From: Neocallimastix lanati (nom. inval.) | Lineage: Eukaryota > Neocallimastigomycota > Neocallimastigomycetes > Neocallimastigales > Neocallimastigaceae | DNA length: 64,000 nt | Assembly (NCBI GenBank): GCA_016946835.1 | Contig: JACVTC010000026.1 | Span: 770,001 to 834,000, forward strand | Direction: 5' to 3' | Shown here: one piece after another, positions 1 to 10,016 of the stretch | Numbering within the stretch: position 1 is the stretch's first letter | Layout of the letters: each line of letters starts with the position of its first letter | The notes under the pieces: model-generated | What the model saw: only the letters and a program-made list of their open reading frames with translations | Databases searched by the model: none | What the model was told of the DNA's origin: nothing | Program-made: the position numbers and the translations under genes

Positions 1-173
1 ATTTTTATACTCTTTATTAATTCATTGTTAATAAAATTATAAATATTTAAATAATAATAAAATATAAATAATGATTTAATATACTATTATACTTTTTGCA
101 TTTTTTTTTTTTTTTTTTTTTTTTGTTTGTTTGTTTGTTTTTTCTAATTATTAAATAAATAATATGAATATTA
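1..173. other. AT-rich flank
   Basis: This is the 3' flank of the minus-strand gene ending at 174. It contains a T-run at about 100-124 followed by a short TTTG repeat. I see no coding signal. Confidence 0.6.
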
Positions 174-486
174 TTAATATATACCATTACTTAATTTATT
201 TGTTTGATTATTATATGAATCATCGATAATATCACTGATATTATTATTACTGACAACATTAGTATTTTTTTTATTGATTATTGGTATAACTCCTTTACTA
301 TTTTGAAGCATGGATGTCTTTATTCTACTATTATCTTTAGCCTCAGTAATTGATGATGATTTATTTTGAATTGTTGGTAATTTAAAATTATCTGAATATT
401 TTTTTTGTTTTCCAAATTCATAACTATATAATTAGAATAAATTTAAATAGTAATATAAAAATAATAATTTATATATATAAATAATT

Positions 487-518
<32 letters not shown>

Positions 519-1249
519 AAAGCAAAAATAATTATGTTTAATAAATGATAATGTTTTTATTATTAAATAATAAAAATAATTATTTAAATATCACATATAT
601 ATTATATTTAATTTTTATTATAAAAGATAAATTACCTTTTAGAATTATTTTCTTATTATTAAATTTTTGTTGTTCGTTTGTTATATGTTATATATAAAAA
701 AAAAAAATTATAATGACATTATTAAATATATATATATATATATTTAGAATTGTAATTTATTATAAATAATGAAAAAAAAGAGAGATGTTATAAATTTACC
801 ATTTACATTTTTTAATGGAGGTAGTTTTTTCTTTGAATTTTCTATAGATTTATTACCCGTTTGATGATAAGCTAACTTTTCATTTAACATTCGAACTTTT
901 TCTCTCAACTCTTTATTTTCTAATATCAATTTATTATTTCTAAGATGTACAGCTTTTGAATCATTTCCATTAACCAGATTATTACAAATATTATTAATAG
1001 ATTTTATTGACACTATATTCATTCCACTGCTATTATTTGATTCATTTAAATTTCTTTTTAATTCGTTTTCTTTATCATTTAAACTTAAGTTTGAATTGAT
1101 ACTGTGATTGCTTTCATTAAATATTTGGTCAAATTCACCAAGGGAAGTCTTAACAATTAAATCATTTTCATCTATACTTGTCTTTGCACGTAATAAGATT
1201 TTTTTCTGAATTTTTTTTATATTATTGTTGTCATTAACATTATTATTAA

Positions 1250-1291
<42 letters not shown>

Positions 1292-1580
1292 TTGGATCTT
1301 TATTTGAATTTGAATTTGAATTTGAATTTTCTTTATTATTATTCGATTTTAAATTTTCTTTTGAAATGTTATTATTTTCCTCTAATAAGTGAGAATCGGA
1401 TTCTTTTATTGCTATATTATTTTCATTATTATTTTTATTATCTGTATTTTTATTATCAATATTATTATTATCAATATTTTTATTATCAATATTTTTATTT
1501 ATATTTGAATTTTCATTAATAACAATTTTTGAATTATTTGGTTCAATAACACTACCGGATATATATTGTCTGTCCGTCAT
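174..1580 (-). CDS. Asn-rich coiled-coil protein of unknown function, three exons with a 16-nt microexon
   Basis: I do not recognise the family. The model is complement(join(174..423,636..651,800..1580)), 348 residues. The first 120 residues are dominated by Asn/Lys/Ser/Glu, including a run of about 12 Asn. A short coiled coil (LENKELREKVRMLNEKL) lies near residues 225-240, and the C-terminal exon is polar and ends in TAA. The two introns have GT-AG ends, and the phases close exactly through a 16-nt microexon (636-651), giving the junction VNENNSKSYEFG; this supports a real transcript. The frame stays open upstream of the chosen Met to an AG at 619-620 (12 more codons, ADSIIPFELRNAT), so the true start may lie in an upstream exon. 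A decayed kinesin motor lies further upstream on the same strand, so this could be the surviving tail of that gene. A stand-alone gene is equally possible. Confidence 0.5.
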
Positions 1581-1639
1581 AGTGGCATTTCTTAATTCAA
1601 ATGGAATAATAGAATCCGCTGATTTTTAAGAGATGATAC

Positions 1640-1876
1640 TTTTATATTAGTATTTAAGATATCTTGAGAAATGATAATATTTTTCTAAATTATTTTTATT
1701 ATTAATGTGATGAATATCACAAAAAAAAAAAAAAAAAAAAGAAAAAAATATATTTTTTTTGTATTTATAATATTATAACTATTGATTATATCTTGAGGAA
1801 AATTTTCATTAATGTCTATACTACTTTTTTTAATGATAAATTATTTGAAATTATGGATTTATTTTCTAAATTATTG

Positions 1877-1924
<48 letters not shown>

Positions 1925-3420
1925 TGAATTAATATTTATATTATTATTATTAACCTATTAATATAATTTAATAATTAATAAAATTATTTGCTTAAAAAAA
2001 AATAATAATAAACGATATTAATAATTATAAATATAAATGAATTCAATAAATATATTACTAAATTAACCGTTATTTTTATACAAAAGATATTTTCTTATTC
2101 ATAACTTTATGAAAAAGTATATAATTTTTTAATTCATTGGAATGTATAATATTTAATATTAGTTATAATATTGATAATAATAATACTATTATTATTACTT
2201 TATTATATTTAATCTAATATACTTTGTAAATCTATTAATTAGATATTAATACAAAACTAATTGTTAAAATATAAAAAAAAATTAATAATAATAGAAAAAA
2301 AAAAAATAAAAAGGAAAAAAAAATAAAAAGGAAAAAAAAAGGAAAAAAATATATATAATAAAAAAAAATTATTATTATTATTTATGATTAAAAAATAAAA
2401 AAAAAATATTTAATCTAATATACTTTGTAAATCTATTAATTAGATATTAATACAAAACTAATTGTTAAAATATAAAAAAAAATTAATAATAATAGAAAAA
2501 AAAAAAAAAAAATAAAAAGGAAAAAAAATAAAAAGGAAAAAAAAAGGAAAAAAATATATATAATAAAAAAAAATTATTATTATTATTTATGATTAAAAAA
2601 TAAAAAAAAATTTTTTTAATAAAGTAGTATAAAAATAAAAATTAGAATGATATATAATTGTGAAAAAGATAAAAATAAAATAAAGTATAAAAGTCAAAAT
2701 TCATAATATGTAATTTGTTTTTTACCCGATAATCATTTTTCTTTTATATATATATATATTTTATACTAAGATATTGAAAAAATATTGGATTAAAAATTTT
2801 TTGAATAATAAAAAATATATGTAAATATTAATACATATAAATGAATATTTAATTTATTAAAAAAAAAAAGTATATTTTTTTTTTTTTTTTTTTTTTTTTG
2901 GAAAAGTTTCAATAATATATATATAGTAATATCTTTTTAATAAAATTAATTATTTTAAATTTCTAATATTTAATTATAAAATATAATTATTAAAATAATT
3001 TTAATTAATAAAATTTAAAGCTTAACTGATTATTAGCGATTTAATCTTTTTTTTTTTTTAATAGGTTCTGAAGATCATCATAATTTAACTTTTTTTAAAA
3101 AAAAATAATTATAGTAACATTTTATTGATTATAAAAAAAAAAAAAAAAAAATTTAATTACTATATATTATAAGATTATTATAAAAGAAATTAAAATTTTA
3201 ATTATTAATAAATTTTTACCTGTTAATTGTAATACCTTAATCATTTTCAAAAATTTTCCTTATATATATATAATATTATATATAAATAAGTAATAATATA
3301 TATTAAAAAATATATAAAATAAATTATAAATTGAAAAAATCATTATCATCAACTGTCATCCATTATTTTTTAAATACTTAATTCACTCAATCATAATTTT
3401 AATATTTGATTTTTTTTTTT
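1640..3420. other. AT-rich interval with tandem duplication; possible decayed exons
   Basis: The interval consists of poly-A/T and ATT repeats with a 201-bp tandem duplication (listed separately). On the minus strand, short purine-rich segments bounded by splice-like AG/GT (for example near 3220-3262) could be decayed exons between the kinesin remnant and the gene at 174-1580. None is long enough to support on its own. Confidence 0.4.
2207..2608. repeat. Tandem duplication, 2 copies of about 201 bp
   Basis: The word TAATCTAATATACTTTG starts at 2210 and again at 2411. The following 190 bp repeat almost exactly, including poly-A/AAAAGG tracts and the ATTATTATTATTTATGATTA ending. The copies differ mainly in A-run length, so the duplication is recent. 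Confidence 0.9.
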
Positions 3421-3429
3421 TTTTCTTCT

Positions 3430-3621
3430 TCTTCTAAAGATGAACAATTTTCTTACGATTATACATAATTTGTAAAGAAAATTAATTAGAATTATAATAT
3501 TTATATTTTAATTCATAATATCTTAATAATAAATATATATTACATTTTCATTTGAATTTTGTTATACAGTTGATTTATAATTAATATATTCAGTACTAGA
3601 ATATCATTATCAGATTGGAAA

Positions 3622-3652
<31 letters not shown>

Positions 3653-4224
3653 GAATTAATAATATTAATATGAAGAAGAAAATTGTTATTATTTAATAAA
3701 AGTTATATTATTATTACAATAATACTTAATCCTCTTCCTTAAGTTTGATAATTTAGAAATACATTTACCTTTATTAATATATATATAGATATATTAAGTT
3801 TCGTTTATTATTTTATAAGATAAAATAATAATTATATCATATAGTAATTATCTATTAGAGCATTTTCTAACCTAATGATAATAAACTTTTGTTGAGAGTT
3901 ATAATTTTAACTAACGAATTTCTAGTTGTTTGAGATTTTTTATTTTTGCACTTTCTATTTTTATAATATTTTATTAGAAATTTTTTTTAATTTATTAATC
4001 AATATTGAAGAAAATACAATACATGTTAATGTTCTTTGTATTATCTTTTAAATTTACTATTTTTAATAATATACCTGATAAATTGACAAAAATAAAATTT
4101 TCCTTATCGGATTTTTTTTAATGTCAACAGATTAATATACAATGACTTCTACTAGAATAATCCTTTAATATATAACCTCTAATGGTTTTATTTGAATAAC
4201 CTTTAACAAGAAAAAAAAAAAAAA

Positions 4225-4259
<35 letters not shown>

Positions 4260-4600
4260 ATAGATTTATAAAATATTTATTTATTTACTGGTTCATATAA
4301 ATTAATTAATTAAATTATTTAATTATTCTTCAAATGTGTTAAATTTCCTTTCTACTAATAATCGAATAAATAAATTTTTTTTTTTTTTTTTTTATTTCTG
4401 TTCCTACAGCAATAATTTATTCCTAAGGTTATGAATTTTATATTTTTTTTATGTTTATTAGAAAATTTTGTTGTCTTTTTTGTTATTGATTTCACATCAA
4501 AATTTTTAAATAAGAACTAAAATAAAAATAAATTTATCCTTATTTCATAAATAGCTTTCAAAAACTACATTTGAATTCTCTTTTTGATTTTTTCCATATC
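3430..4600 (-). pseudogene. Decayed kinesin motor-domain gene
   Basis: Reading the minus strand from 4600 downward, kinesin landmarks appear in the correct order. Switch I is DYSSRSH (about 4142-4162). A KKSDKENFIFVNLSG segment (4073-4118) matches the strand leading into switch II (family VDLAGSE). An SQTTRNSLVKIITLNKSLLSLG-type stretch (3870-3940) matches the family's TTG.RL.E...INKSL.LG. A weak neck-like LQIMYNRKKIV follows (about 3450-3480). In-frame stops interrupt the conserved beta strand just after SSRSH and just after NKSLLSLG, with frame changes between blocks, so it cannot make a motor. I did not find the P-loop half. Earlier material (about 4380-4515) is an open Lys-rich stretch preceded by AG. 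Identification rests on motif order, which is specific to kinesins; the subfamily is not decidable. Confidence 0.75.
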
Positions 4601-4812
4601 AGTCATAGCACTTTCTAAGAAAAAAAAAAAAGTTAAATCATCTTAGGTAGTATTTACTTTATTTTAAAATACTTAATTAACAAATTTTGAATCATCTGAA
4701 TGATTAATTAATTTTTTTATCATCTTTATGGCCTTTAAAATTATCAGAAAAAAAAAATAATTCACTTTCATTATTATTATATCTAATCTAATAGAATATA
4801 TACATATACATA

Positions 4813-4845
<33 letters not shown>

Positions 4846-5049
4846 CTTGCTTTGATTGAAATCTTATTTTAGGATTATCAATATTATCTTTATTATTAAT
4901 AATATAATTGTTTGATTGAAAATTTCTTATTTTTTTGAGTCATTTTCAAGGGAGTATTGCATTTCGACATAATTTATGTTTGATCATTTATTCATGTATT
5001 ACAATGTGGCTTGTAAAAATAAATGAATAGGAATAGGGTTAAATTTATT

Positions 5050-5392
5050 TTTATTTTTATTTTTATTTTTTTTTTTTTTTTTAATTTTAAAAACATTTAC
5101 AGGAAAAAATATATATATATATATAATAAAGTAAATAAAAAATAAATAAAAATAAATAAAAAATAAAAAAATAAATAATAAAGTAAAATAAAAAATATAA
5201 AAAAATAAATAATAAAGTAAATTATAAAATATAAAAAAAAAAAAAAAAAAAAAAAAGTAAATTATAAAATAAAAAAAATAAATAATAAAGTAAATTATAA
5301 AATATATAAAAAAAAAGTAAAATATAAAATAAAAAAAAAGTATAAAATAAAATAAAAGATAAAAAAAAATAAATAATAGAGTAAAATATAAA

Positions 5393-5433
<41 letters not shown>

Positions 5434-5520
5434 ATAAAATAAAATATAAGATAAAAAAAAAAATTAAAACAAAAAAAATTAAAATATAAAAAATAAAACT
5501 TTTAATTTAAAATATTTATA
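5050..5520. repeat. A/T simple-sequence tract inside the MULE, upstream of the transposase
   Basis: This is degenerate poly-T then AAATAA/AAAATA repeats with A-runs up to about 33 nt (5400-5431). It separates the left terminal repeat from the transposase ATG at 5525. No other signal is visible. Confidence 0.8.
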
Positions 5521-6130
5521 ATAAATGGATGGTCAATTAGAAATAAGTGAAACTAATAAAGAAAAAAACCAAATCATTGTAAATAGAAAATATAAATTTA
5601 ATTTATGGTATATAACGAATAATACAAAAATATTCAAATATACTAAATATAAAACAGGTAAAAAATGTAAATATTACATTATTCTAAATGATAATAATAA
5701 AGCAATAAAATATGAAAACAAACATACTCATCCAGGAAAAGAATATGATGCATCTGTATCAATAGTAAAACATAAAATGAAAAATGAAATTAGAAAAACC
5801 TCAATCCCATTTGATATAAATCCAAAACATATATAATGAAATATTTGAAGAAATTGGATTGATATGCCCTGAATATAATTCAATTAAATCCCAAATATCA
5901 AGATATATTAAAAAAACAACTACCTCCTGATATATCAAAATTTAATGAAATTCCAGATAAATCTGAATATTATATAAACGAAAGAGATGAAAATTTTATG
6001 ATATTCAAAAATTCTAATATTATAATTTTTCAATCATCATTCCCCATTCCAAACAGAATTGTCTATAAAATACAACGAACATATGTTTGCTGATGGTACA
6101 TTTTATATTGCACCAATATTTGGTTATCAA

Positions 6131-6150
6131 GTGTTTATAAGTGTTTATAA
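6131..6150 (+). repeat. 10-nt tandem duplication that frameshifts the transposase
   Basis: GTGTTTATAA occurs twice back to back. Deleting one copy joins FGYQVFI directly to TRVFAPEINSF in one frame, so this duplication is the cause of the break here. Confidence 0.9.
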
Positions 6151-6816
6151 CAAGAGTATTTGCTCCAGAAATAAATAGTTTTTATACTACATCACTATCT
6201 ATATTAAATAATAAAGAACAAGCAACCTATGAATTGTTATTTGAAGAATTAAAAAAGAATGAAAGTAATTATAATAATAATATTATAGTTATACCAAATA
6301 TTTTGCGTTGTGATTTTGAAAAAAGTATATCCAATGCTGCCATTAAAATATTTCATAATATTACTATTAAATATTGTATATGGCATTATAAAAGATCGTT
6401 TGAAGTTCAAAAAAATAAATTATGTTATAATGAAGTTGAAAATAATCATAAAATTTATTTGTTATATAAAGCTATTACAAATTTTCCTTTTATAAATCCT
6501 GAATATAAATTTGATATTTATAATTATATTAAAATTATATGTCAAATATATAATTATTTCAATTTTTTAAATTTTTTGGAATATTTTAATAAGACTTATT
6601 TATATAAATATGATATTCAATATTGGAATTATTATAACGATATAAACCACATAACAAATAATGCTTCAGAATCTTTTAACAATTACTTAAAAAAATTGTT
6701 TTACAAAAAATCTTCTTTATATTAATTGATTTATCATTTAAAAAGAGAAGAATCTTTATCTTACAATAATTACAAAAGGAAAATCGAAGGAGTTTGAAAA
6801 AAAAAAGAATATTAAC

Positions 6817-7330
6817 AAAAACTGATTTTTTTTTTTTTTTTTTTTTTTTAGACTAGGAATAAACTTTATTTAATAATATTTTTTTTTTTAAAAAAAATAC
6901 ATGAAGTTTAAATACATGAAATTTTTTTTTTTTTTTATATTAATATTAAAAAACTACGTTATGAGATTCGAGGACGAAAAGGCCTCTAACTCTTCCCATT
7001 CATCGAAGATAACTCCATGTGGATGAAAATTATCATTCGAATCTGTATCAGAATTTCTTCTTTGCCTTATCGTTACGACGTCGACGCTCTTGACAACGGT
7101 AGGTCTAACACTATACAAATCGATCATGGTGTAAAAATCACCAATCACAATAGGCATAACGTTAGTAAGGAATTCCGCAAGCCCCAAAAAATATGAAATC
7201 GGGAAAGAAGACTCGTTCGAAGGTGATTGAAAAATATTATTAATATATCGCCTTCTTTCCCCCGAGCCGATCTTTAAGATTTCAAATACTGCATTTCCGC
7301 CAAGAAGGAGACACAGCAATAAAAACTGAT
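6817..7330 (-). mobile_element. 5'-truncated LINE insertion with poly-A tail and 10-bp target duplication
   Basis: The insert (6827-7320) lies in the minus orientation. Its 3' end is at the left, where the T-run 6826-6849 is the poly-A tail. It is bounded by a perfect 10-bp direct repeat, AAAAACTGAT, at 6817-6826 and 7321-7330; removing the insert restores the transposase frame. A minus-strand frame (7319-6954) matches the C-terminus of the full-length LINE at 48.6-54.0 kb: LLLGG versus FLLGG, then an aligned P.VIG/PIAIG block and a VKSVD/TKSVN block. The 3' untranslated region is different, so it belongs to a sister subfamily. Its composition is clearly richer in G+C than its surroundings. 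This is a typical dead-on-arrival insertion made by target-primed reverse transcription. Confidence 0.9.
6954..7319 (-). pseudogene. C-terminal fragment of LINE reverse-transcriptase polyprotein
   Basis: About 120 codons are open to a TGA or TAA-type end at 6954. The fragment keeps only the region after the C-terminal zinc knuckle of the LINE protein (LLLGG... onward). It has no start of its own because the 5' end was lost on insertion. It is related to, but well diverged from, the last 100 residues of the intact LINE protein in this window. Confidence 0.8.
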
Positions 7331-7452
7331 GAAATCAATGATTTCATTAAAAAATACAAAAAAAAAGGAATCCGATTAATTGATAAAAAATGTGAAAAAA
7401 TGATATCATTGATTTATGGTATAAATGTTTAATAGAATTAAATACACTCTAA

Positions 7453-7926
7453 ATATATGAATAATAATTAACTAGAATATATATAGTTTAAATTATATTT
7501 ATATCAATATCAATATATTTTATTAATATCAATATCAATATATTTTATTAATATCAATGTCAATATATTTTATTAATATCAATGTCAAAATATTTTATTA
7601 ATATCAATATCAATATTTAAATTTTATTAATAATAAATATTTAATATTATAATAAATTTTATTCTATTATTTAATTAATTTAATAATAAAATATATAATT
7701 TTATTTATTTTATTGGAATAAAATAAAATGGAAAGGTTTTATTATTAAAATATTTAATAATAAAATATAATAATAAAATAAAATTAAAAAAAAAATAAAA
7801 ATAAAATAAAATTCTCAACAGAAAACTTATTTATTCTTTATTTGTTTTTATTTTATTTTTTTAATGCTAAAATACATTTATTCTTTTATTTATTCTTTTT
7901 TTTGTTTTTATTTTATTTTTTTAATG
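7453..7926. other. Non-coding 3' part of the MULE
   Basis: It contains a 25-bp minisatellite at 7500-7617 (unit around TATTTTATTAATATCAAT, about 4.5 copies). Two copies of a block ending in TTTTTTTAATGCTAAAA lie near 7842-7872 and 7901-7932. No coding signal is seen. Confidence 0.7.
7500..7617. repeat. 25-bp minisatellite, about 4.5 copies
   Basis: TATTTTATTA recurs at 7516, 7541, 7566 and 7591, an exact 25-bp period, with ATATCAATATCAA or ATATCAATGTCAA between. Confidence 0.9.
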
Positions 7927-8234
7927 CTAAAAAACGGGAGAGTTGCATTTCCCTAAATTGCATTTCGCCAGGTTGTATTTCGACAAGTAGAGTATTGATA
8001 TAAATAAATGAATAAATAAATAAATATTAATTCAAAATATTTTTTTTAAAATTGTTTTTATGCGATATTAATAATATTTAATTTTATTTATTTATTGATT
8101 TATTTATTTATTTAATAATTTTCAATTTGGCGAAATGCAACTTGGCGAAATGCCTCATTTTTTTAATACGCCACATGCTTTCAAAAAAATTGGCGAAATG
8201 CAATTTGGCGAAATGCCCCACACCCCTAAAAAAC
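7927..8234. mobile_element. MULE-type MITE (about 290 bp) nested in the larger MULE
   Basis: The 35-nt terminal inverted repeats 7936-7970 and 8191-8225 match at 29/35 and end in AAATTGCATTTCGCCA on both arms. A 9-bp direct repeat, CTAAAAAAC, flanks it at 7927-7935 and 8226-8234. Further inner copies of the TTGCATTTCGCCA word occur at about 7971-7982 (variant) and inverted at 8128-8154. The interior is AT-rich and non-coding. The GGGAG..TTGCATTTC terminus is shared with the surrounding MULE, so it was probably mobilised by the same transposase family. Confidence 0.85.
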
Positions 8235-8351
8235 AATAAATAAAAATATACGTTGAAAATAGTGGCGTATTACATATATTATACATATTGTACAAAAATT
8301 TACGATGATCATACATAAATTATGTCGAAATGCTTCACATTCCATTTTCAA

Positions 8352-8989
8352 TTTTATTGTCTCCAATTTCCAATTTCTCTGAAATATTATTAATATTATA
8401 ATTAATATGATAATAATTTTCTTCATTTTCAATTTCTAGTTAATATTTTCTTTTTATTTATATTACTCTTTCTGAAAAATTCAAAATTATTTTTTTTTAT
8501 CTTATTATTCCATTATTATTTTTTTTTTACATGTTCACATTATCGTATAATACTTTATTTATATATATTTTTATTTTAATTTTTTTAATTTATATATTAT
8601 TTTTCTCATTTTCTCCTAGAATGTTTTCTTTATTTTTTGTTATACGGTTTGACTTTGACTTATTACTCTATTATTGTATATTAATTCATTTTTATCTTTT
8701 GTTTTATGTTCTTTAAATATTCATCTTCTTTTAATATATAATTCATATATTCATTTTCAATTTTACTTCTCGTGTACATTTTGCTAATAAATTGTCTTCA
8801 TTCTTATATTTAAATTTACTATCTATATGATTTTCAATCAGAACCTCATTTGTTATAATAATATTCTATTATCAATAATTGTATTGTATTCTATTAATAT
8901 TTCATTTTTAATTTCAATTTCAATTTCAATTTCATTTTCAATTTGACCTCTATTTCTAATGTTTTATTTTCTTTCTGTTTGACTTTTTT

Positions 8990-9025
<36 letters not shown>

Positions 9026-9967
9026 TTATTTTTATTTTTATTTTTATTTTTATTTTTATTTTTATTTTTATTTTTATTTTTATTTTTATTTTTATTTTTA
9101 TTTTTATTTTTATTTTTATTTTTATTTTTATTTTTATTTTTATTTTTATTTTTATTTTTATTTTTATTTTTATTTTTATTTTTATTTTTATTTTTATTTT
9201 TATTTTTATTTTTATTTTTATTTTTATTTTTATTTTTATTTTTATTTTTATTTTTATTTTTATTTTTATTTTTATTTTTATTTTTATTTTTATTTAGTTT
9301 CTCACTTTTTTTCAGTATTATTATCATTACCATTTGAAATTTTTCATTCTATTTTGCCTTTTATTAATATTTCACTTTTATTATCATTTACTACCTTACC
9401 ATTTGTTTCTCATTTTGTTGGTATTTCATTTTTATCTTAATTCTACTATTCTATTTTATCTTTCGGTTATACTTTGTCTTTCATTATCAATTTTTTTCTG
9501 TCAACTTTTGCTTTTGTTAATATACATTTAAATTTGCAATTTTATTTTCTATTTTTCCTATTAAAACTTCATTTTCATTCTTATTATTTTTTTATCTTTT
9601 GCTTAAATTTCATCTTTATCTTTCTATTTATTTCCTATTTTACCTTCTGTCAATATTTCATTATCATTAATTTAATAACTCATTTTTCTTAATATAACTA
9701 TTTTTCTTTTTCATTTTCTATTACTATTTTTTTTTTTTTTTATTTCTTTATTGTTTTTTATTAATATTTTATTATTATTTAATATTACTATTCTATTTTC
9801 TATTTTAATTTTTTAAATTTCCTTTTCATTTAATGTTTCATTTTCATTTTCATCTATATTATCTTTAATATTAATAGTTTCCACAACCATATTTTTATTG
9901 TTTCAGTTAATTTCAATAGCTTCTTCTGTTATTCTATTCCTCTTTAAACTATCAAGCAATTAATTTA

Positions 9968-10016
<49 letters not shown>

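Larger units (their letters stand above)
5525..7452 (+). pseudogene. FLYWCH zinc finger/MULE transposase gene, broken by frameshifts and a LINE insertion
   Basis: The first open segment (5525-5836) carries a FLYWCH-like finger: aromatic/Trp residues, KCKYY and a C-terminal HTH pair (residues about 25-70). After a frame change the region continues to ADGTFYIAPIFGYQVF (about 6090-6135, first catalytic Asp). A 10-nt duplication then shifts frame, and 6141-6725 encodes the MULE core, with CDFEKSISNA (second Asp), CIWHYKRS and NASESFNNYL (probable catalytic Glu). Beyond a further stop near 6723 the reading KRILTKTD is interrupted at 6827 by a LINE fragment and resumes at 7331 as EINDFIKKYKKKGIRLIDKKCEK. 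It ends, after one more small indel, at TAA 7450-7452. The encoded enzyme would have been a DDE-type transposase; this copy is dead. Confidence 0.85.
4941..8351 (+). mobile_element. Mutator-like (MULE) DNA transposon with FLYWCH/MULE transposase, internally broken
   Basis: Terminal inverted repeats lie at 4950-4987 and 8305-8342. The inner 29 nt, beginning GCATTTCGACATAATTTATG, match 28/29 between arms. The outer 9 nt on each side are equal in length but diverged. The left end starts GGGAG..TTGCATTTC, as does the MITE nested inside. Both ends are flanked by the 9-bp word CATTTTCAA (4941-4949 and 8343-8351), the target-duplication size usual for MULEs; the word is common in the neighbourhood, so the duplication is less certain than the repeats. 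Contents are a frameshifted transposase gene (+), a LINE fragment, a 25-bp minisatellite and a MITE. About 500 bp of simple A-rich repeats (5040-5510) precede the transposase. The element cannot be autonomous now. Confidence 0.75.

Noticed and set aside
8943-9440. 165-codon Phe-Tyr repeat frame and its Lys-Asn counterpart on the other strand
   Set aside because: Both are produced by the TTTTTA hexamer array and T-runs; no conserved sequence on either strand at this scale.
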